Positions 22,984-35,352 of a stretch of DNA of 64,000 bases are shown here, in pieces. Below the pieces are notes generated by a model. That model saw nothing but the letters and a program-made list of their open reading frames with translations. It searched no databases and was not told where the DNA came from. The translations under genes and the position numbers were made by a program. Source of the stretch: Termitomyces sp. T153 (Eukaryota > Basidiomycota > Agaricomycetes > Agaricales > Lyophyllaceae). Location of the stretch: positions 124,001 through 188,000 of the forward strand of contig JACKQL020000065.1 of NCBI GenBank assembly GCA_018296165.2, written 5' to 3'. Every line of letters starts with the position of its first letter. Position 1 is the first letter of the stretch.

Positions 22984-23590
22984 ATGTACTCATCTAAGGA
23001 CTGCTTTCCATGACCATACTGTTCTTGGTCTTCAAGGGCAAGAGCTGCAGTCTTTGCAGGGTCAAGGGAAAAGAATTCAGCTCAGAAATCCTTCTCAACC
23101 TCTATTCAGTTCTCAAAACTGTTCACTCCTTTAGGGTGGCAAAACACATACAATGCATATGTTGAAGCTCAACTGGTTTCTATATAAGAGAGGACCCAGG
23201 CAGGTTTCAGGGCATTGGAGGCAAATGCTTTAACACTTAGCTGAATACAGGTGAAGCAGGACTGAAAAAAAATGTTCCTCAGCCTTACAATCCCCATCAA
23301 ATATGTCAGGAAGCATGAGGTGGAAAAGTTTCAAGGTGAGGAACTAAAGAGTCCAAGCTAGGTACAGAAAGAAACCTTTCTGCAGCTGCTGGAGGTGTAG
23401 TGGAGTGGTAGGAGCAGAAGGGAGGTGTCCCAGGAGGGTCTGGAGAGAGAGAGAGGGACACAGCTTCAGTGGTTTGATGTAATCTAGCAAGTTTGGCAGT
23501 GTGAGAGGTAAAGAAGGCTTGAGTAAGTTCCTGCATCTCTAGAGTCAACAAATGACTTAAGGCATTGTCCTTGGGGGCTTGAAGCATCTA
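22984..23590 (-). pseudogene. gag N-terminal half of Gypsy element 2
   Basis: The minus-strand frame 23587-23306 and its continuation to 22,984 align with gag of element 1: shared blocks are SNALKPAWVLSYIETS, TYALYVFCHP, FFSLDPAKTAALALEDQEQY and SLDEYIN. Stops and shifts occur. The frame is cut at DEYIN, where the truncated LTR of element A begins. Confidence 0.65.
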
Positions 23591-23885
23591 GGGGAGGTGC
23601 TGGAGGGGTTGATTGGGTTATAGAAGCAGCACAAGGAGTAGTAAGACACCAGTGGGGAAGAGACCTTTTAGTTGTCTCAATTTATTGAAGCAATTGAAAA
23701 GGAGGCTTCCAGAACAAAGCTAGAGACTTGTTCTGCTGTAAAGGTGATCTCTATAGGCTGTGGCTCAATCGCACAACTAGCAGAGGGAGATCCAAAGTCT
23801 ATTCAGCATTTACAAAAAGTTCCAGGGTTCCAGCTACTTGTCTGGCAAAAAGAGATTCAAAAAATCAAGTCTAAGGATTCTTAAT

Positions 23886-24440
23886 GCCAGTATTCAGAAA
23901 ATTTACTCTGGAGCTTCTAAAAAACACTCAACAACAACTAAATCCAGAATCTGTCCAAAAACAGAAATTCATTCTAAATAGCTTTGATCTCCAGCCTTGA
24001 GACACATGACCACATAGGAATATAACTGTTAGATAACTCTTAGTTGAAAGTCCTTGTTTCCAGAAGATGGGAGGGATGGAAATGAGAGGCCAGCCTGGAA
24101 TAAGGAAAACAAGAATGGGGTCCAGTATAGGCAGTCTCTTGACAGCCACTCATTCCACAAGTGATAGAGAGGACTCTTTTATGCTGGTCACTTGGGCTTG
24201 CAAGCATCATGCAGATAAATGTCCTCATCATTCCCCAGAACACCAGGTTACTCCCCAGGATGTTCATGCCTTACTCCTCTATGCTCAGCTCCTAATTCCT
24301 TCTTAAGTGCATTCACTGAGGCAGCCATAGTGCTTAACCCAAATGCTCTTATGGCTCTGATATGCATCCAGCAGGTTTTCAATGCAGGATAGCTTGCCTA
24401 TGTACCACTAGACCTCTTTACCCAACAATGCTTGCCACAG
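23886..24440. other. Unassigned CG-poor sequence
   Basis: It lies between the LTR remnant of Gypsy element 2 and the DIRS-like relic. No frame resembles a known protein. Confidence 0.35.
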
Positions 24441-27400
24441 GGAAATGACAGTGCCAAATTGCCATAGCTACATATTCCTTTCTCTCATGACCAGCACCAA
24501 ATTTCAGTTCTCTGGTATCAGATTTGACTTGAGCAAGGAGAAGGACCTGAAGCCCTTCAAGTTCATTCAGGCCTCAAGCACTCTCATCTCAGTCATCTGT
24601 CACAGCTTGAACATGGGGCTGGATGGCCAGATCAGAGGTATAGTCACAGGCAGCATAGCGGATGCTTTTTATGCCCATTACTACTGCATACAATAGCATG
24701 CCAACTTTTCAGAGATTTTCTAGGCATACCTGGCCTATGACATGCACATTTACTATGCCTACCTACACTGGCAGGGCAACCTCTGAGTGCAGGGCTGATA
24801 CAATGTTGTATTCAACAAGAAGTTCTGCCTGCAGTGCATGGGTCAACCTGCAACCTGTCTGTTTGGCCCAGGCACCTTGAGTTCCTCTAATGCAAGCACT
24901 AGTCAGTCCTTATAGCCCTCCTCTGAAAAACCCCTGTCCTGCTTGATTGCAAGCACATCCTCCAACTCCACCTCAGCAATCCTCTTTCCAGAAGACACCC
25001 CAATGCCCACCATACATGTCAGAGTCCAAGAACCACAATGGTGGCTCATGCCAGGTCTGCTGCATGGTGTGCAGCAGCAATGACCACTGTTTCAGAAGCT
25101 GCACTTGTGAGGGCAGGGTACTCTGACAGACCAACAATTGCCTTGATGTAGAGGGAGTGTCCTTCTGCTATGCATGGAACAGACCTCACTCCTGCCAGGC
25201 AATGGACTGCCCTCATTGTTACACCTGTTCCCTGTGTAAAGATGGAGTCCACTTCTGCTCAGGACTGCTCTGCATGAGTGCTTTTTGCTGGTGACAACCC
25301 TGCTGATGGTTGAGTGCTGAGCAGCAGTTTTGAATGCTGATGGTTTACAATACATATTCTTACTAGATTATTCATGTGATACCTGTTGCAATTGCCTCCC
25401 TGATTATTTCTACAGGTCTCAGAGACTTTCCCCTTACTTATACATACCCTCTGCTGAACTACTATTGCACTTTAGAGCACTATGATGTTGTCCTTAACAA
25501 ATACAAATAGGAATGTGAGTTGGCTTGTATCTCTGAGGGATACTCCTCCAACCTTATCAAACAATTGTTTGGTCATTACCAAATAGCACCATTAAATGTC
25601 ATTGAGCACACCTCTGGCAAGATATGCATTACTGTTGATCATTTCCATCCATACAACAACTCTGACATTCCATCCATCTGTCAACACCCAGATTGATTCA
25701 AAATGATTTCAATGTGACTGGAGCACATTTTATGCATGCTGGCTACTAGTGGCTGAAATGCTTGAGGCACACAAGTGGCAGTCTTTAGAAACATTCCAAC
25801 AGGCCCCTTGGCAATGCCTATACACTGCTCTGGCCATAAATGATGAAGTGGTACTCAATCAACCCACTAGTCAGAGAACCATGATGACTAGGAGAACTTA
25901 TGGAGTGTCAGAGTTTGACAGAGGTTGAACAGACAATCCACACTAACAGAAGTTCAAAGATAACAAGAATACTAAGCCCAAAGACTAATCATGGTCAGAG
26001 GACTTAGAAATTGAGCTGGAGTTTTATTGGGGATTAAGGTTAACAATTTAATTATGATTTGGAGCTGCAGAGTTAGTAGGGATAAGTGCCAGGAAATAGA
26101 TAATGTTGGGAAAGAGATACAGATAGTGCCAGAAAACTAGAGGCTGGGAAATCTATGTAGGCTAAAAGACTAAAGTACTGACTATGTTGGTATGGTACTT
26201 AGAGTAGGTCATTTGGGTCCTTAGAGGAGTTTGGGGGTTGATATGGGAATATGGAGCATATTGCCAAGGTTTAGGTTGTGCTCCAAGACTGGGAGCAGGG
26301 CAGCAGTGCCAAAACAAGATTGGTGCTGCCAGGGGTCTTAGACAAGTGCAGGATGGGTGGAGGGGTTCTGCAGTGTAAGTTCAGAGGTTCTGTCCAAACA
26401 GGAAAGGTCATTGATGTGGACTAGATAGGTTGATGGCAGGGTTTGATGGCAGGGTTTGATGGTGGGGTTGGGTGATTTGGGCGGATTGTTTGGGGGGGAT
26501 TATTTACACTTCCCAGGGCATTGAGGCACCCCTGAAGTGGATGAACAACTTCATATTTTCAGATATTTATCCTACTTGCCTAACAGCTCCTCTTATTACA
26601 AATACAATGAGGACTTGATATGGTTAGTAGCAAATGATCTGGGTTGGCCATGGGCTCTAGAAAAATTTGTACCCTTTTCCAATAATTCTATCTACACTGG
26701 CTTTGAGTGGTCCCTCAGTGCTAAATAAGTTAGCTTGCTTATACCAAAACATCTCAAGTACTTGACAAAACTCTTGACCTGAAAAAAAAGTGGCAAACTA
26801 AACTTGGTATTAACCAAATCATTGATTGGCACAATGAATCACATTATGCTTGTGGTTCCACAAGGGCACTCCCATCTTCCCTTGCTTTACTGCTTCCATG
26901 TGAGTCTTCTCCTAGGAAGCCTTGCCTGGGTAGTTCACCATATTCAGCCATGCAGTGTATGAAGACATCCTGTGATGGAGGATTACATTGGAGAATGCTT
27001 GTACCATAGTTATCATCAAACTTTCCAAACCTCAAGGCCTTTTCATTCATGTGGATGCATCAACTTTCTGGGGCATAGGCCTTGTTCTGAGAGACAAGTG
27101 GCTAGCATGGAAACTATGTCCAGGATGGACATCTCCTGAACAGAACATTGGTTCAGCCAAGATGGTTGTCATTGATCTGGCCATGCACAGCCTCATAGTG
27201 GCAAAATATTATGATTGTCACATAATGCTTTGCTCAGGAATTGCCAGTTGCATTGGAGCACTCATAGCTGGATGTTCATAAAATTCAACTACAAAGTTGA
27301 TATTACAACACATAGTTTTGAATTTCCAAGCATATTTCCATTTGGATTACAGTAGAATGGATTTCTAAACAGCTGAGAATTTTGGCAGATGGACCATTGA

Positions 27401-29002
27401 GAGGTATCTTTCCATCTTGTCAAAAACTATTCCCTTACCTACCTGTGGTTTCTGCTTACCTTAAACCTCATGTAAACCCTAGCATATAATTTGCATCATT
27501 ACCTGCAGACTGATAAAAATCCTGTAAACTCAATTAGATAGAGCTGAAATTGGCTACATGGGTGATATGACTACATTATACTTATCAGGCACAAAGAGAG
27601 TGCTTGTCAGCCTCATGATAGATGACTCTACACATACTCTGAATTGAACCTCTGACTCTTCACTGCTCACAATTGATTCTCTCATTGCTTCATTGACTTC
27701 ACAACACATCACAAACTTCATCACAAGACAATCCAGCACTTATACAGAAGATTCAGAACCCATCAATCTCATTTGCCCAGATATCAGTTGTCAGGCAAGA
27801 AAATATACCAAGACATTCCTGAAATCAAATGTAAGCCTAGTTGGTGGGCATGACACCTCTATCCCTTACATCAATACATCTTGAACCTCATATCCATCTG
27901 AGGTTCATGAACTCAGTTTTTGATAAAGAGTGTGCAGATTTGCTTATCAGACTTGAGATCCCCCTCTCAATGTGAATCAGAGGCAAGACAATGGTCCATT
28001 ACAGATCTGCTGTATCAGGTGCAGGTGCAGCTTGATAGAGGAAGAATCACAGATTCCAACCATACAACCTGGATACTTATCTTTCACCTTGTCTACATGC
28101 ATTTGGGGAGTTATAAACTGTACTTGGAAGGCTTCCACTATGGGCAAACATGCATCAGCAGGAAGACAATTTCTCTCATTCTGTACAACCAATGTGATCC
28201 CTTGAAAACATACACTGCCAGCATCAGAAATCCTTCTTTGCAAATTTGCAAGCTTGTTTGCAGTAGACTGGCTGGGAGTGCAATTGCAGCAAAGGGCATC
28301 AGGGCATGGTACATACAGCACAGTTTCTTGTATCATGAGGGTCTACAGCTTGAGTATGTCATTCAAGGTGTGGAAAATCAACAACCACTGAACTCAAAGA
28401 GACCCAAATGTCCTCCTGTTTCATTAGACCTTACAGCTGAAACTTGATTTGAATGACACCTTTGACACCTGCATCTATTTCTGTGACAACCTGCTTTTGG
28501 GCACAAATCTGTCTTAGAAAATTCTTACCAGTGAATGAACAAAATTTTAACTGTAACATGAACCCAACCTGGAAAGATTTGCAAGAGCCAACTTTGGTCA
28601 GAGGATCTAGAGTTTTGCATCTACCAAACACAAAAATGGGTGGTTTGAGAGGCAAGGATATGATTGGAACTTATCAATCCTTTGTAGACCACATAGAAGC
28701 CTTCTTTATCCATGCCCAGCTTAACTTTGCAGATCTTTTGGGGCCAATTGTGTCTTATTGTTCTCCTTCTGGCATTGTGACTCCACTGACTAGAAGGAAA
28801 TTCCTGGCACAGATAAATTCAATTGAATATGCCTTGTCTCTCTGTCTCATCTTGTAACTTCACCTACATTTTAACTTCTATCTCTTAATCAGAATGCCTG
28901 TGTAAGGACAAAATATAAGTCCATAGGAGGAGGTATGGAGGAAATGCAGAACACATTTTGGACTGAGCAATGTGGTCATGTGTCTTTGGACTCCTTGGAA
29001 TC
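24441..29002 (+). mobile_element. DIRS-like (tyrosine-recombinase) retrotransposon relic
   Basis: Fragmentary plus-strand frames follow the order seen in mushroom RT/RNase H/recombinase elements. There is a possible Cys-containing nucleocapsid-like part (24,445-25,350). The RT palm follows near 26,535-26,730: one frame gives KWMNNFIFS where WVDDF-type sequence is expected, another gives DLGWPWALEKFVPFS and FEWSLSAK. RNase H is at 27,040-27,280 (FIHVDASTFWGIGLVLRDKW). The recombinase-like C-terminal part is at 28,290-29,002 (PLTRRKFLAQINSIEYA). Frames are full of stops. Chromovirus element 1 inserted at GAATC (28998-29002), and DIRS sequence resumes at 45,399. The assignment rests on motif order and residue similarity that I recognise. 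Confidence 0.55.
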
Positions 29003-29373
29003 TGTCAGGGGACTTCCATTTCCAACCTCTGTGACTGGTTCCAGCACCTCTGCAGCTTGTTTGATGCCTCTGGGGCTCTTTCCAGAACCCTGGAGAACTC
29101 TGGAGAACTCCAGAGTTCTCTGTATTACCTCAAGCAACCATTGCCCTAGGGTTAGGAGTAGCTCCAGTCACCTGTACAGTAGTTCCCACACCTCCACCAC
29201 CTGCTGATGCACTGCACCAAGCAGCAGAGATCCTTAGACTTGTTCTCTTCAGATTCCCCTCTGCTAGGTGATTAGTTACTGACTTGTATCATGATCTACT
29301 GTGCTAATATACTTTGGATTCCCCTCTGCTAGCTGCATGACTCTAATCCATCACTCTGGAGGTTGCCCTTACA
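29003..29373 (+). repeat. 5' LTR of chromovirus element 1
   Basis: 371 bp, TG...CA. It contains AGACTTGTTCT at 29234-29244, the predicted start of R, which is complementary to the primer site at 29376-29386. No clear TATA box was found upstream of it. Confidence 0.85.
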
Positions 29374-29375
29374 AC

Positions 29376-29386
29376 AGAACAAGTCT
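29376..29386 (+). other. Self-priming primer-binding site of chromovirus element 1
   Basis: AGAACAAGTCT, 2 nt past the LTR, is the exact 11-nt complement of AGACTTGTTCT inside the LTR. The same spacing and site occur in element 2 (23724-23734, minus strand). It is not tRNA-like. Confidence 0.7.
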
Positions 29387-29965
29387 CCTAAAACTGGCCT
29401 GGAAGCCCTGCATAACCACAAGGAACCTCCAAGCCACTATCTGTCACTTCTCCACCAGGATTAAGCATCAGAGAGTTCTATGTCTCAGCTTGCCAACCCA
29501 GACACACCCTTGGAGGCTCCAGCCCCACAGGACAAAGCCTGGACTCACCTGCTCCACCTAGAAACCCCGGTGCAATTAACACAATCATCTCTTACCCACT
29601 ATATGACTGAACTCTCTACCCTCCATTAGACAATGGATCTTATCTCCCAGTCCCTCCAGGCATTGCTAGAACACCTAAGCCCTAACTCTGCCCCTCCTGT
29701 GGCTAAGGAATTAGCTCCACCTGCCATGGCACCCACTCTGGTGGCTCCAGTGACCCTGCAGCTGCAGATCCCTTGCTCAGCACTGCCAGATGCATATGAT
29801 GGTGCTTGCTCTGGTGGGAAGCAATTCCTACAGTCCTGCCTCACCTACATTCACCTCAGTAGGGACACTTTTGACTCCAATGCATTGAAAATAGCCTGGA
29901 TGCTGTTATACATGAAGACTGAACCTGCCTCCACCTACACACTGCAAGTCTTCTGCCATCCTGGA

Positions 29966-31003
29966 TGTCACAACCTGCTCCCTAGACCCTGGCATCATTT
30001 TCAGTCCTTCCCAATGCTCCGCCAAACTCCCCCAACCCTCATCCACCCTCCACACCCACTCTGGGTAACTCCAACACTTCCTCGGCAAACCCCAACGGCT
30101 CCCTGATCAATTCCAATGCCTTCTCTACAGCTGTTGATGCATCCCCTGAATTTCCCTGAACTTCCGAGACTTTCCCCACCACTTCTGACCACATCACACA
30201 ACCCTGACTCCCCACTCTAATCCCCCCAACCTGCTGGGAAGCACCCGATGACTCTGGAGCAACCCGCTTTCCAGCTGATCCCATCAGAATGTCACCATGG
30301 CCCACTCCACAATTGCACCCAACACCCATTGACTCTGTGCAGCTCTATCGAGCCCTGCTGCCATATCCTCTGTCCTCTGGAGCCACCCAGTAGTCGGTAT
30401 ATAAGTTGTAGAGTAACCCCTGGTACTTTAGTCTTGATATTGCATTTACTGGTTTCCTATGTCTCATCTTTCATCTTGTCTCTGTTTCTATTTTTAGTTT
30501 CAAATCAATCTCTTTCCTCTGTCTCATCTTGCCTTGTCTCTGTCTTGTCTTGACTGTATATATCTCCTTTGTTTCTCTAAGTTCCTTTCTTCTCCAACAT
30601 CAGCACAAACTCCACGCATGCACTATGACCCAAACATTCTTACAACAACTCCAGACCTCACTCCTTGCTCGGCCCTGGAGCCCATCAAGCCTTGGTGATC
30701 CCCCTTCAAACTCCAGCTCTGCCCCCATCAACTGCAAAGTCTCCACTTACTCCACAGTCTATTTGTGTGCCCACAAACTTGTTCCTGACACCCGCCCAGG
30801 TTCGATGTCTAATATACTTGGTTTTAGACTCCTCCAGACCATTCCAGACTTGCTCGGACCACCTCCCCTAGCTCCCCTTTGCAAGTCCCTTCACTCCACT
30901 CCGCACCAACCCTGGGATGCTAGGTTATAAGCACAGAGCATTGCATCTGCCTAGTAAGGATTTGCCAGTGTAGCTAAGCCCCCGTCATCAGCTGAACCTG
31001 ACA
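29966..31003 (+). mobile_element. Solo LTR of the A/B/C family inside gag of element 1
   Basis: 1,038 bp, TGTCACAACC to AACCTGACA, with a perfect 5-bp duplication CTGGA (29961-29965 and 31004-31008). It has a TATATAAG box near 30,398 and the AGTCTTGATATT R-start motif near 30,431. CG-poor, hence old. Confidence 0.87.
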
Positions 31004-31688
31004 CTGGAGGTGTGGGGAGCTTTCTGGACTGGGCTGTCTTTGAGAAGGACTTTTGCACAGAGTTTTTTCCATTGGACCCCGCCAAGACCACAGCACTGAT
31101 GCTGCATGACAGGGAGCAGTACAAACAAGGGAAGCATATGTTGGATGAGTACATCAACTCATTCTGAGCCCTGGTCAAACAAGCCACCTACCCCAACAGC
31201 CTTCAGCTATGCCTCACCTTCCAGGATGGCTTGCACCCTGCCTTGGTGGAACACATTAACAACCTGGTGGAGAGTTGCCCCAACAATGAAAAGATTATGT
31301 TGTAGTATGAGGTGGCCCAGGACCAATGGCAGCTCATGGAGATATGGAAGGAGCTCTGCTGCCCCCATTCCATGATGCACCCTGCTCTGGTTAGCAACTT
31401 CTGCCACCCTGCGCCTACTCACCCAGTGCTGGCCCTTGCTCCAGCTGCCCCTGCTGCTTGTCCCCTACCCCCAGGGATTCACATGGATGTGGACATGGCC
31501 CAACAACTCTGCACGGCCCCACTATTATGCTGGAGATGCAAGACACCTGGGCACTTTGCACAGCACTGTCTCCTAGACCTGGAGGTCCACTACCTTTCCA
31601 CAGTGGAGCAGGAGGAACTTCTTCTGCAGCTCCTGGCCACAAAAGATGCTGCTGGAGCTCTGTCACTGGATGAGCCCTCATTGGAGTT

Positions 31689-32825
31689 TGTCATAACCCA
31701 TCCCCTGAACCCCCGCACATCGTCCAGCAACCCCCCAATCCCCCAAAAAACCCCCAACACTCCGCCGAACTTCCACCCATGCCCCGCACCTATTTTGGCT
31801 AACTCCAACGCCTCCCCAGCTAGCTCTGACAGCCCCCTGGCCAACTTTGATGCCTTCCCCGCAGCCACTGACACTTACCCTGGATCTCCCAAACCCTGAG
31901 AACCACCCCCGCTGTTTCCGATCTTCGCTACCCATCATCAACTCAACACCCTGGTTCCTCTGGCCCATTCTGGAGTATCATGACAACCTCAGGGCGACCC
32001 GCGTTTCCAAATGATCCCAACAACATATCAGCGCGGCCCAACCCTCAATCGCAACCGACACCCGCCCACTCTGTCAAGCTCCGCCAAGCCCCGCCGCCGC
32101 AGCCGACGCACCCCGAAGTTCTCCGGTAGTTAGTATATAAGCTGTCGAGTAGCTCTTCATACTCTAGTCTTGATATTGCTTAACGTTACCTATAGTCTAA
32201 TTGTTTCCTTCTCATGTTTTGTGTTTTGTGTTTTGTGTCTCGTTTTCTTATCTCAGTCTCCCGGTCTTATCTCAGTCTCCCGGTCTTGTCTTGTCTCCAT
32301 TCCGTTATTGTTCTCGTTATTGTTTCATACCTCCACTCGAATCTACTCTTGTTCCATATCATTTCGTCTGACGCTGTCTCAGTGACTCCGTCCGACCGTT
32401 GTGCCCAAGTCATCATCAACCTTAACGACCTTACAAACTCCGTGGTTACGATTATGAACCCCGACACTCCTTCACCAAGTCCAAACCTCGCTCTTCGCTC
32501 GGTCCCGGACTCCATCAACTCCAAATGATCTCCCATCAAACCCCAGCTCTGCTCCCATTGATCACACAGCCGCCTACTCCTTCGCTTCTGCAAATCTCCC
32601 ATACGGTCTTCTGCCTGAACCCTGCCAAGACCGTCCCGTTTCCCTGCAATCCAACTTCTCCGGACCTCCCCAGATCTGTCTGGATCACATTCCACTGACT
32701 ATCTGCACAAGCCATCAGTGCCCAGAACGTTTTCGAGTGTTCGGTTACCAGTGCAAGGGGATCATGCCCGCCTAGTAAGGACTCGCCCAGTGCAGCTGAG
32801 CCCCTGAGGTCAGCGGAACCTGACA
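31689..32825 (+). repeat. 5' LTR of element B
   Basis: 1,137 bp, TGTCATAACC to AACCTGACA. TATATAA at 32134-32140 is followed 32 nt later by AGTCTTGATATT (32166-32177), the predicted first bases of the transcript. Confidence 0.88.
32134..32177 (+). promoter_or_regulatory. Core promoter and start of R in the LTR of element B
   Basis: TATATAA plus a conserved AGTCTTGATATTGC starting 32 nt from its first T. The same arrangement is seen in the other copies of this LTR that retain this part (near 11,566, 18,250, 30,398, 37,615, 38,265, 44,300 and 61,697). That conservation supports a polymerase II promoter with initiation at or near the A of AGTCTT. Confidence 0.65.
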
Positions 32826-32826
32826 T

Positions 32827-32838
32827 AATATCAAGGCT
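32827..32838 (+). other. Self-priming primer-binding site of element B
   Basis: AATATCAAGGCT, 1 nt after the LTR, pairs with AGTCTTGATATT of R at 11 of 12 positions. The exception is a G that can wobble-pair with U in RNA. Confidence 0.7.
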
Positions 32839-35352
32839 CTACCTTACCCCGTCCGTGATGCCCGTTATCTCCGCACACATGATCAAATAACTCCGATGTC
32901 TATGGTCTGCCCGTGCCTGGAAACCCTTATGATTCATATGGCCCTGCCCAATTTGCCGAGGCACATTGAGTTGCGGATCCAACACCAAAAGTCCCCTCCG
33001 CTCTGGTTACATTCATACAACGGCTCCCCCCATGGACACCCTCCCCAACTCACACCCAACCTCCAACCCCTTGTGCAAACTGCCAAATCATCTCCCACCC
33101 CACCCTCTCCGCCAAATCCATTCCCTCGCACAAAGTTGACCCCAACGTCATCCAAAGAACAGCATCCTAAAACCTGGCGACCATCCAACCAAATGAGCAA
33201 CAATGTCTCCGGCACCATGCCAACCCTCTAACAAACAATAATGCCAACCCACCACGAAACAGTCACCCATTGCGTGAGGATTGCCAGCCCCGATGAGACC
33301 ACTGAGAACATGCTTCCCCAAAGCCCGCCTGTGGATCTGCCAACCCACTAGCAACTCCGCAGACTGACGAATGCAATGACTAGCCCTGAAACCACTGAAA
33401 TCAACCCCAACAACAGAACAAGAACCCCAGACCTAGGCTACGCTCCAACCCCAGAACCTGCTTCCGGACCTTGGTTGACTTGGCCGTCACCTCCATCCAA
33501 CAAATAAAGGGGCCCCGACACCTCCGACCCAACCTTGACAACCCCAGAACAAGATCAAGACATCCCCGAGCTTCTAGACGGTCAGGAAAAGAATGACTAC
33601 ATACCCTCCACCCCGCCACCTCCCTCAAAGGAACCCCCAGCATAGGAGCCACCCCAAACTAACTATAGGAAAAAGGATCCTACACGGAGTAGTTCCCCTA
33701 AGTACTCTAAATTTGCTGACATGTTCATACAAGGGAGGGAAAAGCCCCACCATCATCCAGAGGACGTCGATCAGCTGTTCAAGCGACCTGATGACCCAAA
33801 GGGCATATGCTCCAATATCCTTAAGGGACCCCCCCCACCTGGCTTGACGACCCAAACAACCCCGTGCCAGCCCAAAACTGCCGACCCACCCCTCTGACCC
33901 CCTCCAAACCCCTCGACACAGCTCCAGACCCTGGCAACATAACTCCGGGGCCTCCACTCCAACTACAACATTTGATCAAGGGGACTTACGGTGCCAACAA
34001 CAATGCCCTGGTAGCCCCAACTCCGCAACATAAATCACCACCCACCCTGAATCCCGCCCCTATGCCGGGATATGTCCGTCAAACAGGGACCACATCATCG
34101 GAGCACCCAGAAGCAAGCCACATATGGAGTATCCTCTTTGGAGTACCCCAAAGCAGGCCACATGCAAAGTAATCTCTCGGAGTACCCTAAAGGTTGCTGA
34201 TGCCTTCCCCAAGAAGCAAGCGGTGCCTCTCCCCACTGCCACCCCACATTTGCAACAATCTCCGGGCCGCTCTGGAACATGAATGAAGAGTTGCCTCAAC
34301 CCTGCTGCAACTCCCGGGGAGCCCCACCCCAGTGCCTCCCCATGGCCGACCTCCCCGCCACCCCCCAACAATTGTGAACAACCAACAAACCCCCACCGAG
34401 TGACCCTTGTGTTGACTCCAGGACCACCCACTTCTTCCCCGATGAAGGAACCATCGACCCCCAGACCTCCAAACTCTAGGGAGTATCAGATATACGTAAG
34501 ACTCCTCTGTCCGTCTCAGGACTTATCTTTGGTCAGGGAAGCAATGTCACGTAGATGATCCGGAACCTCAAATTTCGGCTCTGGACCCAAAGGAACTGGT
34601 CGGGACTGATCACCCCACATCCTGCCCCCTCAGTCCTCGACACTCTGGAGCACACCAAAGCACCACTCGAACGTGCCTGCCCACAGACGCAACACTCCGG
34701 AACACGACCTCAACCCGGGCCAGCTATGCCGCAAGGACAAACCTCGCCCCACCGACTCCCACCAATGAAGAAGGCCCCGCCACCTTCACCACCAGCGCTG
34801 GCATAAGGGCCAGATCACGGGAAGAACCCTGCCCCCCCCCCCCCCCCACCAACCGCACTGCCAAAAAGACCAAAGCCCGAACCCACTGGACACCTGTGAA
34901 AGATTCAAAGGTCCACCCTCCGACATCAACACGGCGCATGTCCCCGCCGCAGACCAAAGAAAACCCCTACACCCCTGGTTGGAAATTCCGAGAATTGAAC
35001 TCAATACAACACCCCGAAATGCCACGGAACTCCACTGGAGAACTCCCACCACCCCTGCTGGACCTCAGGAGCCCTCCCTGCAATACCCCGCCCCGTCCCG
35101 ACAAATCCCGGGACTAGCCAGCACAGATAGGCACTAGCGGGCATAACCCCCACCTCTGGATTCACTAGGGGTTCAACTCCCTCTCACACCCTTGCGTGTT
35201 TTGCTTACTTCGCCCTCATACAAACTAAAACCTCACTTCACACACCCAGGGACCAAGAAAGGGACATGTTTGTGTACCAAAATTATATATATATACAAAA
35301 GGCGAGGGAGGCAGCAAGTCCGAGAGCAACAAGAAACGGGGCCGCACCCATC
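32839..35352. other. Element B interior upstream of the antisense gene, no convincing gene
   Basis: Counterpart of 20041-22667 in element A. Only Pro/Thr-rich plus-strand frames and their Gly-rich complements occur; none carries a domain. A run of C at about 34,832-34,848 is a likely slippage site. Confidence 0.5.

Larger units (their letters stand above)
15110..23885 (-). mobile_element. Chromovirus-like Gypsy element 2, minus strand, interrupted and truncated
   Basis: Read on the minus strand. An LTR remnant at 23,885-23,737 has, 2 nt past its edge, the primer site AGAACAAGTCT (23734-23724). The gag N-terminal half follows (23,590-22,984), then element A and an LTR fragment, then the gag zinc-knuckle end (17,215-17,012), protease (about 16,790-16,300) and reverse transcriptase (about 15,870-15,110). 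RNase H, integrase and 3' LTR are missing. The frames match element 1 at 29-45 kb closely but are full of stops. Between the two gag halves about 400 bp found in element 1 are absent, so a deletion accompanied or followed the insertion of A. Confidence 0.75.

Noticed and set aside
29952..31690. The LTR at 29,966-31,003 as the 5' LTR of an element running into element B
   Set aside because: It has a matching 5-bp duplication on both sides and is followed directly by host gag, so it is a solo LTR.
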